Shown here: piece by piece, positions 27,639 through 35,481 of the stretch
Numbering within the stretch: the first letter of the stretch is position 1
How the letters are laid out: every line of letters starts with the position of its first letter
From: Reyranella massiliensis 521
Lineage (GTDB): Bacteria > Pseudomonadota > Alphaproteobacteria > Reyranellales > Reyranellaceae
Reading direction: 5' to 3'
DNA length: 64,000 nt
Assembly: GCF_000312425.1 (NCBI RefSeq)
Contig: NZ_HE997181.1
Span: 4,778,045-4,842,044 of the forward strand
Made by a program: the position numbers and the translations under genes
Notes under the pieces: generated by a model
Database searches by the model: none
Seen by the model: only the letters and a program-made list of their open reading frames with translations
Told to the model about the DNA's origin: nothing

Positions 27639-29576
27639 CTAAGGCGCCGATTCGACGAGCTTTCCGTCGGTCCACCGGCCCGACTGCATCTTGCCGGCTG
27701 CATCGGTAACCTGGCCGTAGCCGTTGCGCTTGCCGCCCTTGAAGCCGCCTTCATAGCGCTCGCGCTCGCCGACACGCTCGACGCCCGGACCTTCGAGCAG
27801 GTCGGCATGAAACTCGCCGCCCTGGACAGTGTTCGGATCGGTAAGTGTGCGACGGATGGCCAGCCCTTCGAGGCGGCCCGCGACGAAGTTGCCCTCCGCA
27901 CGTTCGGTGCCCGGCTTTTCGCGCAAGCCAAGGCCCGTCGACTGGCCATCGCGCCATTGGCCGGAGTAACGCGTGTCGTCGGCAAGTCGCACGGTGCCGA
28001 GACCGTTCAGGCGGTCGTCGGCCCATTCGCCGGCCTGCCGTTCGCCGTTGCCGAGTTCGGCGACACCCAACCCCTGGCGCTTGCCGTTCGCGACCTGGCC
28101 GACATAACTCGCCCCGCCATCGTAGGTCAGGCGCTCGCTGTTCTCGAGATCGGGCCGCGCCGCACGAGCAGCCGCGATGCGCGCTTCGCCGGCCATTGCA
28201 CGGGCAGCCTTGGCGGCTTCGTCGGCACGCTCGAACTGCGCCCGAGCCTCGGTAGCTGCCCGCTGCGCCTGGTCGGTCAGCGCCTTCTGCGCCGAACTGG
28301 CAGGGTTGGTCTGCGGAGTCGCTGGCGTCGGTGTAGGTGTGGGAGTGGGTGTTGGCGCCGGTGCCGGCATAACGGGTTGAGCCGCTTCGCTCGACTGGCC
28401 GATGGGAATTGGAGCCGGCTGCTCGGCTTGCGGCTCGACCTTGGGGGCGCCGGCAACCAGCTCGCGAATCTGAGGCTGGAAGTTCCACAATCCCACCGCA
28501 GCAATCGCAAGGAAGGCCAGGGTGAGCCCCATGCCGACACGCGACCGTCGCGCCGGCGGCTCCGTGCTCACAGTGCCTGCGCTCGGAAGAGGAAGAAGTT
28601 CATCGTTGTTGCGGCTGACGCCGCCGAGGCGGGGTCCATTCGATTGGGCCGCTTGAACGGCGCCAGGCAAGCGCTCGGTCGGTGCATCTTCGACGATGGG
28701 CAGCGCGGTGCCGAACAGAACACGCCAGGCTTCGATCGTCTGCGGCCGCTGGTCCGGTGCGAAGGCCAGTCCGCGATCAACCGCCGCCAGAAGAGACGAA
28801 TCGAAGCGGTCAGCCTGGGTCACGGCGAGCGGCCGGTACGGATCTGTGCCGACCCGGCTCGCCGCATCGGGTGGCGGGAAGCCCGCAATAGCGTGATGCA
28901 GCACGGCGGCTGCCGAATAGATGTCGCTCCACGCGCCCTGCTTGCCGTCGAGCGCATACTGCTCGATCGGTGCGTATTGCGGCGTCAGAATTCCCGTGAG
29001 GGTACGCGTACGGCCGCCGATTGCATGCCGGGCCGCGCCGAAGTCGATCAGGATCGGCACGCCGTCGCGCCGCACGATGATGTTCGACGGCTTGATGTCG
29101 CGATGGAGAAAACCCTGAGCATGGACGGCACCGAGGCCCGCCAGCAAGCCGTCTGCCAAGCGGCGAACTTCGTCGGGCTGCATCCGGCGGTTCGGCTGGC
29201 GCAGGAGCTGCGCGACGCTGCTGCCGTCCTCGAACTCCATGACGGTATAGGCCGTGCCGTTGGCTTCGAAGTAGCGCAGCACCGGCACGATATGGACATG
29301 ACGGAAGCGCGCCAATGCTCGCGCCTCGTCGAGGAAGCGCTCGCGGCCCCAGGCAAAGTCGTCGGCGAAACGTGACCCACGCGGCACGACCTGCCCGTCG
29401 GGGCGGCGCGTGGCGAACTCGACCGGCAGGTATTCCTTGATGGCGACGAACTTCGCGAGCTGCGTGTCGAACGCACGATAAGTAATGCCGAAGCCGCCGT
29501 GGCCGATCACCGCATCCAGGCGATAATCACCAAGTCGCGTGCCGACCGGCAGGGCTTGTTCATGTTCTGCTGTCAT
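27639..29576 (-). CDS. Transmembrane Ser/Thr protein kinase with C-terminal MORN repeats
   Basis: A 645-residue Hanks-type kinase. Visible motifs: glycine loop GHGGFGITYRAFD (about residues 24-36), ATP-binding Lys in VAIKEYLP, catalytic FLHRDIKPSN (about 155), DFGAAR (about 176) and TGILTPQYAPIEQY in the activation segment. After a linker, one transmembrane helix lies near residues 348-366, then a Pro-Thr repeat (about 405-420), an Ala-rich coiled-coil-like stretch with EARAQFERADEAAKAARAMAG, and several MORN-type repeats (YVGQVANGKRQGLGV, YSGQWRDGQSTGLGL, YEGGFKGGKRNGYGQ). The kinase is thus cytoplasmic, with MORN repeats outside the membrane. I chose ATG 29576 over a TTG four codons upstream. 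Confidence 0.93.
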   Translation of the reverse strand: MTAEHEQALPVGTRLGDYRLDAVIGHGGFGITYRAFDTQLAKFVAIKEYLPVEFATRRPDGQVVPRGSRFADDFAWGRERFLDEARALARFRHVHIVPVLRYFEANGTAYTVMEFEDGSSVAQLLRQPNRRMQPDEVRRLADGLLAGLGAVHAQGFLHRDIKPSNIIVRRDGVPILIDFGAARHAIGGRTRTLTGILTPQYAPIEQYALDGKQGAWSDIYSAAAVLHHAIAGFPPPDAASRVGTDPYRPLAVTQADRFDSSLLAAVDRGLAFAPDQRPQTIEAWRVLFGTALPIVEDAPTERLPGAVQAAQSNGPRLGGVSRNNDELLPLPSAGTVSTEPPARRSRVGMGLTLAFLAIAAVGLWNFQPQIRELVAGAPKVEPQAEQPAPIPIGQSSEAAQPVMPAPAPTPTPTPTPTPATPQTNPASSAQKALTDQAQRAATEARAQFERADEAAKAARAMAGEARIAAARAARPDLENSERLTYDGGASYVGQVANGKRQGLGVAELGNGERQAGEWADDRLNGLGTVRLADDTRYSGQWRDGQSTGLGLREKPGTERAEGNFVAGRLEGLAIRRTLTDPNTVQGGEFHADLLEGPGVERVGERERYEGGFKGGKRNGYGQVTDAAGKMQSGRWTDGKLVESAP

Positions 29577-29652
29577 GGGCACGCGCAACCTTAGCCTCTA
29601 GATGCGCGTTCCCGAGCTCATACACAAGCGCCCTCAGCAGGTGCGGCTGCGA

Positions 29653-29838
29653 CTACTGTGTGCTGACCGATCCAACCGCGGACACACGCATGACCGAATC
29701 GCGGGTTTCCGGCACGAATTGCATGATCATGACCAGCAAACAGAGGCAGATCGCCGTCAGCATGGTCGCGGGTCTGGTGTGTAGAAAGGGGCTAGGCGCA
29801 GGCGCCCGACGTTCGTCCGGCATGGCGGACCACTCCAT
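29653..29838 (-). CDS. Possible small single-span membrane protein, 61 aa
   Basis: A 61-codon frame whose product has a cytoplasmic-looking Arg/Pro-rich N-terminus, one hydrophobic span (TMLTAICLCLLVMIMQFV) and a short tail. It lies in the gap upstream of the kinase gene. A 94-codon frame on the opposite strand overlaps it and looks less protein-like. I do not recognise the family, and the call rests only on the membrane span. Confidence 0.35.
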   Translation of the reverse strand: MEWSAMPDERRAPAPSPFLHTRPATMLTAICLCLLVMIMQFVPETRDSVMRVSAVGSVSTQ

Positions 29839-29879
29839 TATTGCTTCAACAAAACAGCGCGGTTGGAACCCGGATGACC

Positions 29880-30010
29880 GGGCGGCCCGAAAATTGGACC
29901 AAACCTGCGGAAATATAGGCTTAAATATGGCGAAATCTCAATAAAAATCTTTTAATCACAATAACTTAATAGATCATGTGATGATTTCAGACGAACACAC
30001 CATAGATCGT
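29880..30010. promoter_or_regulatory. A+T-rich upstream region of the SDR operon
   Basis: About 130 bp strikingly richer in A and T than the surrounding G+C-rich DNA, with several TAAATAT- and TTAATA-type runs. An inverted repeat (ATCACA at 29955-29960 and TGTGAT at 29977-29982, 16 bp apart) lies within it. It precedes the SDR start at 30083 and most likely holds that operon's promoter and regulator sites. Exact -35/-10 boxes cannot be fixed by eye. Confidence 0.5.
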
Positions 30011-30082
30011 GGCTCGCAGCGAAACCGCGAGGTCGAAACATCGACCGCGAACTGACGCGCAAGGCAGAGTAGGATCGCCGGC

Positions 30083-30838
30083 ATGAATGCACCTCTTTCT
30101 CGCGACAATGTTCGGACCCTGGTACTGACCGGCGCGAGCCGCGGCATCGGCCACGCAACGGTGAAGAAGTTCAGCGCCAACGGCTGGCGGGTCATCACCA
30201 TTTCGCGCCAGCCCTTCAGCGCGCTCTGCCCCTGGCCGAGCGGCGGCGAGAACCATGTCCAGCTCGATCTCGCCGATCCGGTCGATATCGGCCGCGGCAT
30301 CGAGCAGATCCGCACGCGGCTTGCCGGTGGAAAGCTCGATGCGCTCGTGAACAATGCAGCGATCTCGCCCAAGGGGCCGGGCGGCTCGCGGCTCGGCGCC
30401 ATCGACACGCCGTTCGATCTCTGGCGCCAGGTCTTCAACGTCAATTTCTTCGCGCCCGTCGCTCTGGCGCGCGGCCTGATGAACGAGCTGTCGGCCGCAA
30501 AGGGCTGCGTGGTCAACGTCACGTCGATTGCCGGCAGCCGCGTGCATCCCTTCGCGGGTTCGGCTTATGCCACGTCGAAGGCGGCGCTTGCGGCACTCAC
30601 CCGCGAGATGAGCCACGATTTCGGGCCGCGCGGCATTCGCGTGAATGCGATCGCGCCGGGCGAGATCGACACGGCGATCCTGTCGCCAGGCACCGAGAAG
30701 ATCGTCGAGGAGCAGATCCCGATGCGCCGCCTCGGCACACCGGACGAAGTCGCCGACGTGATCCACTTCCTCTGCGAAAAGGGATCGAGCTACGTTTCCG
30801 GCGCCGAGATCCAGATCAACGGCGGCCAGCACGTTTAG
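30083..30838 (+). CDS. Short-chain dehydrogenase/reductase (SDR)
   Basis: A 251-residue classical SDR: cofactor motif TGASRGIGHATVKKF near residue 18, NNAAIS in the central strand, catalytic Ser in NVTSIAGSRVHPFAGSAYATSKAAL with Y-x-x-x-K, and the C-terminal GGQHV pattern. Such enzymes oxidise or reduce alcohol/ketone groups with NAD(P). It is the first gene of a tight cluster: the DUF1445 gene starts 9 bp downstream and DUF2848 2 bp after that. Together these suggest a small-carboxylate or amino-acid degradation unit. Confidence 0.92.
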   Translation: MNAPLSRDNVRTLVLTGASRGIGHATVKKFSANGWRVITISRQPFSALCPWPSGGENHVQLDLADPVDIGRGIEQIRTRLAGGKLDALVNNAAISPKGPGGSRLGAIDTPFDLWRQVFNVNFFAPVALARGLMNELSAAKGCVVNVTSIAGSRVHPFAGSAYATSKAALAALTREMSHDFGPRGIRVNAIAPGEIDTAILSPGTEKIVEEQIPMRRLGTPDEVADVIHFLCEKGSSYVSGAEIQINGGQHV

Positions 30839-30847
30839 GAGTTCGCC

Positions 30848-31648
30848 ATGGACACGATGACCACTCTCAAAGGCGAAACCGGCCGCGACGCACGGCGCCG
30901 CATCCGCGCTGGCGGTCACCGACTGCCGACATCGGGCATGGCGCCGGGCTACGTGCAGGGCAACCTCGCAATTCTCCCGAAGGAGCTTGCCGCGGATTTT
31001 ACGCGCTTCTGCATGCTCAACCCCAAGCCCTGTCCCCTGCTCGGCCAGTCCGAGCCCGGCGACTGGCGCCTGCCGATGCTCGGCGAAGATCTCGACATCC
31101 GTACCGACATCCCGCTCTACCGCGTCTGGAAGAAGGGCGAGCTGATCGAGGAAGTGACCGATCTCAAGAAGGTGTGGCGCGACGATCTCGTCTCCTTCGT
31201 GCTGGGCTGCTCCTTCTCCTTCGAGGAAGCGCTGATCGAGAACGGGCTGGAGCTGCGGCACCAGTCCTGCAACAGCAACGTCCCGATGTTCCGCACCAAC
31301 ATCGAATGCGCGCCGGCCGGACCGTTCCACGGGCCGATGGTCGTCTCCATGCGGCCCTTCAAGCCGGCGGATGCGATCCGCGCGGTGCAAGTGACGACGC
31401 GCTTTCCCTCGGTACACGGCGCGCCCGTGCATCTCGGCAAGCCCGAGATGATCGGCATCAAGGACATCGCCAAGCCCGACTACGGCGACGGCGTGCCGGT
31501 GCACGACGACGAGCTGCCGGTCTTCTGGGCCTGCGGTGTCACTCCGCAGTCGGTCGTGGCGACGGTGAAGCCAGAGTTCTGCATCACCCACGCCCCAGGC
31601 CACATGCTGGTGACCGACCTGCTGAACTCGCGCCTCGCCGTTCTCTGA
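30848..31648 (+). CDS. DUF1445 family putative hydro-lyase (D-glutamate cyclase-like)
   Basis: A 266-residue protein of the DUF1445/YcsI family. Signatures: GHRLPTSGMAPGYVQGNLAILP near the start, NPKPCPLLGQSEPGDW, FVLGCSFSFEEALIENGLELRHQ and NVPMFRTNIECAPAGPF, then ITHAPGHMLVTDL. Bacterial members are called putative hydro-lyases, and the mammalian homologous domain is a D-glutamate cyclase. Here it sits between an SDR and a DUF2848 gene, a partner set pointing to catabolism of a small acid. The ATG is preceded by AGGAGTT at good spacing. Confidence 0.9.
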   Translation: MDTMTTLKGETGRDARRRIRAGGHRLPTSGMAPGYVQGNLAILPKELAADFTRFCMLNPKPCPLLGQSEPGDWRLPMLGEDLDIRTDIPLYRVWKKGELIEEVTDLKKVWRDDLVSFVLGCSFSFEEALIENGLELRHQSCNSNVPMFRTNIECAPAGPFHGPMVVSMRPFKPADAIRAVQVTTRFPSVHGAPVHLGKPEMIGIKDIAKPDYGDGVPVHDDELPVFWACGVTPQSVVATVKPEFCITHAPGHMLVTDLLNSRLAVL

Positions 31649-31650
31649 CG

Positions 31651-32337
31651 ATGGCGCGGCTGGAATTCGACGGCTACGCCAAGGGTGCGATCGAGAAGGT
31701 CGCGGTCGACATCAAGGATCTGGTGATCGCCGGCTGGACTGGCCGCGACGTGACGGCGCTCAATCATCATATCGAAGAGCTGAAAGCGATCGGCGTGCAG
31801 CCGCCGTCGCGCGTGCCGATCTACTATCGGGCCTCCGCGCAGATGCTGACGCAGGCCGACCGCATCCAGGTGCTGGGCGACGACAGCTCCGGCGAGGTCG
31901 AGCCCGTGCTGGTGGGCGCCGACAATCGCCTCTGGGTCACGGTCGGCGCCGATCATACGGACCGCAAGGTCGAGAGCTACGGCATCGCCGTCTCAAAGCA
32001 GATGTGCGCCAAGCCGATTGGCCGTACCGCCTGGCGTTTCGAGGAAGTCGAGCCACACTGGGACAGGTTGATGCTGCGCAGCTTCATCCAGGAAGACGGC
32101 AGGAAAGTCCTCTACCAGGAAGGTACGCTCGCCAAGATCCGCGATCCTCGCGAGCTGATCTTCGGCTGGAAGGACGAAAAGCGCCTACCGATGGGCGCCG
32201 TAATGTTCTGCGGCACCATGCCGGCCATCGGCGCCATCCGGCCCTCGCCGCGCTTCGAGATGGAACTCGACGACCCCGTCCTCGGCCGCAAGATCAGCCA
32301 CGCCTACGAGATCGAGGCGCTGCCGGTCATCTCCTGA
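31651..32337 (+). CDS. DUF2848 family protein
   Basis: A 228-residue protein starting MARLEFDGYAKGAIEKVAVD two bases after the DUF1445 stop. Family features: VIAGWTGRDVTALNHHIEELKAIGVQPPSRVPIYYR, VGADHTDRKVESYGIAVSKQMC and PMGAVMFCGTMPAIGAIRPS. The last pattern resembles the FAA-hydrolase-like fold in which DUF2848 proteins fall, so cleavage or isomerisation of a carboxylate is plausible. Function is not established. The 3' end overlaps the convergent alpha/beta hydrolase by 34 bp. Confidence 0.88.
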   Translation: MARLEFDGYAKGAIEKVAVDIKDLVIAGWTGRDVTALNHHIEELKAIGVQPPSRVPIYYRASAQMLTQADRIQVLGDDSSGEVEPVLVGADNRLWVTVGADHTDRKVESYGIAVSKQMCAKPIGRTAWRFEEVEPHWDRLMLRSFIQEDGRKVLYQEGTLAKIRDPRELIFGWKDEKRLPMGAVMFCGTMPAIGAIRPSPRFEMELDDPVLGRKISHAYEIEALPVIS

Positions 32338-33158
32338 TCGGAGACGAAGTCGACGATGGCTGCCACGACCGCGGGGTCGGCCAGAAGCCGATTGTGTCCG
32401 AGCCCGCGTGTCACGATCAGCTGCGCAGCCGGCAGCATGTGCGCCGACCGCGCCGCTTCGGCCACCGGCACCTGCCGGTCGGTCTGATCGTGGATCATCA
32501 ACACGGGCATCTTCACTTTGCCAGCGACGTGGCGAACGTCGAAATCGGCAGCGGGCCGGCCGACATGCTTCTCGACGGAAGCGATGAAGGCCCGCGCCCC
32601 GCGCTTCGACAGGCCGACGGCCTTGGCGAACCGCTGCAGCTCGCGCTTCAGCGACGACGGCGCCGAGACCAGAGCCACGCGACGCGCCCCGCCGCGACGG
32701 GCGATGGAGAACAGGCTCATGGCGCCTCCCATCGAGTGGCCGACGACCGCATGGACCGGCCCGATCCGGTCGAGCGTGCGTTCGATGGCGGCGATGAACT
32801 TCACGGCTGTCAGCTCGTCGCCCAGCGAGTCACCGTGAGCCGGCACGTCGAGCGCCACGACGGACAGGCCGCGCGCCCGCAACGCCTCGAGAATTGCGCC
32901 GAACTGGGCGCGATTGCCCTCGAAGCCATGGACCAGCAGGACAGGGGAGATTGCCGGATCATTGTCGCCCCAGCGCCACGCCACCAGCCCGTCGCCGAGA
33001 TCGATGCGCTCGTCAGCGTCGGGGACGGCCAGCACCGGCGGCGGCCGCACATGGCGCCGCGGCGTCAGCATCATCCGCCGGAAGAACGGCGCGACCAGGC
33101 CGGGTACGACATAGCTTGCGGCAGCCAGGGCCGCGATGGGCAGGGGAAGCGTCGCCAT
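32304..33158 (-). CDS. Alpha/beta hydrolase
   Basis: A 284-residue hydrolase. The ATG at 33158 follows GGGAG; an upstream in-frame ATG is rejected because the operator-like repeat lies between. An N-terminal hydrophobic stretch (LPIAALAAASYVVPGLVAPFF) could anchor it. The oxyanion motif is LLVHGFEGNRAQF, the nucleophile elbow VVGHSMGGAMSLFS, the acid VLMIHDQTDRQVPV and the catalytic His in TRGLGHNRLL. Likely an esterase or lipase-like enzyme of unknown substrate. A perfect 22-bp palindrome overlaps its leader, so it is probably under tight transcriptional repression. Confidence 0.88.
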   Translation of the reverse strand: MATLPLPIAALAAASYVVPGLVAPFFRRMMLTPRRHVRPPPVLAVPDADERIDLGDGLVAWRWGDNDPAISPVLLVHGFEGNRAQFGAILEALRARGLSVVALDVPAHGDSLGDELTAVKFIAAIERTLDRIGPVHAVVGHSMGGAMSLFSIARRGGARRVALVSAPSSLKRELQRFAKAVGLSKRGARAFIASVEKHVGRPAADFDVRHVAGKVKMPVLMIHDQTDRQVPVAEAARSAHMLPAAQLIVTRGLGHNRLLADPAVVAAIVDFVSDQEMTGSASIS

Positions 33159-33169
33159 GGCAAACTCCC

Positions 33170-33191
33170 GATAAGTGCAACTGCACTTATC
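33170..33191. promoter_or_regulatory. Perfect 10-2-10 palindrome, probable operator
   Basis: GATAAGTGCA and TGCACTTATC flank a 2-bp AC spacer, a perfect inverted repeat of 22 bp. It begins 12 bp upstream of the hydrolase start, in the divergent region shared with the CoA-transferase. The geometry suits a dimeric TetR- or MarR-family repressor. No regulator gene is adjacent, so the binder must be encoded elsewhere. Confidence 0.65.
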
Positions 33192-33329
33192 TGCGCTCCC
33201 GCGCCGCACGTCTCAAACGAACTTGCCTGCGAATTTACGTAACTTTTCTTCATGCATGGCTTGTCTGCAGACGCGGCCTTGCACGATCGGCACTGGTAAA
33301 CGTACGTTCAGCGCCCTCGGGAGGATTCA

Positions 33330-34532
33330 GTGACGATCAAGGGCGCTTTCGACGGCATTACCGTACTCGACTTCACGCAGGGCATTGCGGGACCGCACGC
33401 CTCCATGCTGCTCGCCTTGCATGGCGCGGACGTCATCAAGATCGAACCGCCGGAAGGCGACTGGGGTCGCGCTCTGGGCGAGTTGAAGGGCGACCACTGC
33501 GCCCATTCCGTCGCGTTCAACCGCGGCAAGCGCTCGATCGCCCTCGACCTCAAGTCGCCGGATGGTGCGGCCGTCGTGCAGAAGATTGCTGCCAAGGCCC
33601 ATGTGGTCATGGAAAGCTTCCGGCCCGGCGTGATCTCGCGGCTGGGCTTCGGCTACGAACAGATGAAGAAGCTGAACCCGAGCGTGATCTACTGCTCGGT
33701 ATCGGGCTTCGGCCAGACCGGCCCCTACAGCAAGCGTCCCACGGTCGACGGGCTGATCCAGGCCTTCAGCGGCATGATGGTGATGAACAAGATGCCCGAC
33801 GGCACGCCGTGGCGTCAGGGCATGATCGCCGTCGACGTGACCACCGGCCTCTATACCTTCCAGGCCCTGTCGACCGCCCTGATGCGCCAGTTCCGCTACA
33901 ACGAGGGCTCCTACATCGATTCCAGCCTGATGAAGGCTGCCGCCGCCTTCCAGGGCGCCAAGCTGATGGAATGGGTGTTCTCCAAAGGCGCGCCGCCGGT
34001 GCTCTACATGCCGGCCGGCAGCTACAAGACCAGCAACGGCTACATCATGGTAAGCGCCATGCGGCCGCACCATTTCCGCCTGCTGTTCGAGCTGATCGGC
34101 CGCGACGACATCGCCAACGATCCCGACCTGCAGAGCCACGAGGATCGCATCAAGAACGCGCCCAAGATCATCAAGGCGCTGAACGAGACGATGCCCAGCA
34201 AGACCACCGAGGAGTGGATCGCGATCCTGCAGCCCAAGGACGTGTTCTGCGAGCGGGTGAACAACTACCAGGATTACCTCGACCATCCGCACGTCAAGGA
34301 GTCGGGCGCGCTCGACTGGATCGACCAGGACGGCTTCGGCCGTATGCCGGTCGCCAACATAGCGGGCCTGCCGCCGGCCTCGCAGCATGCGCCGCAGCAG
34401 CACGCGCCGCATATCGGCGAGGACGGCCCCGATATCCTGCGCGAGCTGGGCTACAGCGCCGGCGACGTCGACGCCATGCTGGCGCGCGGTGGTGTGCGTG
34501 CTCCCGCGCCGACCGTGAAGGCCGCGGACTGA
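33330..34532 (+). CDS. CaiB/BaiF family III CoA-transferase
   Basis: A 400-residue family III CoA-transferase starting at GTG 33330 behind CGGGAGGA. Signatures: FDGITVLDFTQGIAGPHASM, GADVIKIEPPEGDWGR, NRGKRSIALDLKSPDG, VVMESFRPGVISRLGFGYEQ, CSVSGFGQTGPYSKRP and YIDSSLMKAAAAFQGAKL with the catalytic Asp. It is a paralogue of the transferase at 5.3-6.5 kb, with modest similarity. It lies alone, diverging from the hydrolase with 171 bp between starts. The acyl substrate is unknown. Confidence 0.93.
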   Translation: MTIKGAFDGITVLDFTQGIAGPHASMLLALHGADVIKIEPPEGDWGRALGELKGDHCAHSVAFNRGKRSIALDLKSPDGAAVVQKIAAKAHVVMESFRPGVISRLGFGYEQMKKLNPSVIYCSVSGFGQTGPYSKRPTVDGLIQAFSGMMVMNKMPDGTPWRQGMIAVDVTTGLYTFQALSTALMRQFRYNEGSYIDSSLMKAAAAFQGAKLMEWVFSKGAPPVLYMPAGSYKTSNGYIMVSAMRPHHFRLLFELIGRDDIANDPDLQSHEDRIKNAPKIIKALNETMPSKTTEEWIAILQPKDVFCERVNNYQDYLDHPHVKESGALDWIDQDGFGRMPVANIAGLPPASQHAPQQHAPHIGEDGPDILRELGYSAGDVDAMLARGGVRAPAPTVKAAD

Positions 34533-34806
34533 TTGCCGCCTCTCCATTCATATGGGGAGGGGCATGACGCGCCGGTTGACCTGGACCCTGTGAGCGAATG
34601 GGTGCCGGTCGTCGACAGAAGTCATCCGCCCGTCACCAGACGCACTGCGTTGCCGCAGGCATGGCCATCGAGGTGCTGGAAAGTGCGCCATCACCAAGAT
34701 GGACCGGCTGCGCCTGCAACTGTCCACCCGTAGGAACGCTTTTCGCCACGCTTCGCAATGTTGCGGTAGGATTGCCGTCCCTCCCCATCGAGGAAAGTCG
34801 CCAGAA

Positions 34807-35481
34807 ATGCACATCGGCTTGATCGGCGGCATCGGTCCCGCCGCAACGGATTTCTACTATCGCGGCCTGATCGACCGGCACACCAAAGCCGGCACCACAC
34901 TCGACCTCACCATCGCGCATGCCGATGCACGCCAGATGACGGGCAATCTGGCGATCAACGACACCAAGACCCAGGCCGACATCTTCGCGCGGCTCGTTCA
35001 CCGAATGGCCGCGGCCGGCGCCGAAGCGGCCGCGGTAACCTCGATGGGCGGGCACTTTTGCGTCAAGGACCTGGAAGCGATCTCGCCGCTGCCTCTCGTC
35101 AACGCCATTCCCGTGGTGAACGAGGCGCTGCGCGCGCGTGGCCTCAAGCGGATCGGCATCATCGGTACGCGCAACGTCATGGAAAGCGGCCTCTATGGCG
35201 GCATTACCTCGGTCGAGGTCATCCGTCCCGAGGGCGAGAAGCTGGGACAGGTTCACGATGCCTACGTGGCCATGGCAGTTCCCGGCCATGTGACGGAGGC
35301 GCAGCGCAGCCTGTTCTTCGAGATCGGTGCGGAGCTTTGCCGCAACCATGGTGCCGAGGCAATCGTGCTGGGCGGCACCGACCTCTTCCTGGCCTTCGCC
35401 GGTCATGACCCCGGCTTTCCCATCATCGACTGCGCCGACATCCATGTCGACGCGATCTACGCCAGGTCAGTGGGCGGCTGA
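34807..35481 (+). CDS. Aspartate/glutamate racemase-family protein, catalytic cysteines not at usual places
   Basis: A 224-residue protein from ATG 34807 (MHIGLIGGIGPAATDFYYRGL), the start typical of YgeA/RacX-type racemases. Normally two motifs carry the catalytic pair: P-C-N-T in the first half and G-C-T-E in the second. Here the matching segments read VTSMGGHFCVKDLEAIS and VLGGTDLFLAF, so neither has Cys in the canonical position; only the Cys of HFC lies nearby. Either the protein uses different residues, or it is not a racemase. The 274 bp before it, back to the CoA-transferase stop, hold no gene I can support. Its last 25 bp overlap the convergent cyclase gene. Confidence 0.75.
   Translation: MHIGLIGGIGPAATDFYYRGLIDRHTKAGTTLDLTIAHADARQMTGNLAINDTKTQADIFARLVHRMAAAGAEAAAVTSMGGHFCVKDLEAISPLPLVNAIPVVNEALRARGLKRIGIIGTRNVMESGLYGGITSVEVIRPEGEKLGQVHDAYVAMAVPGHVTEAQRSLFFEIGAELCRNHGAEAIVLGGTDLFLAFAGHDPGFPIIDCADIHVDAIYARSVGG

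Noticed and set aside
34533..34806. Riboswitch (cobalamin-type) before the racemase-like gene
   Set aside because: The conserved B12-box and aptamer blocks are missing; no structured RNA could be supported.
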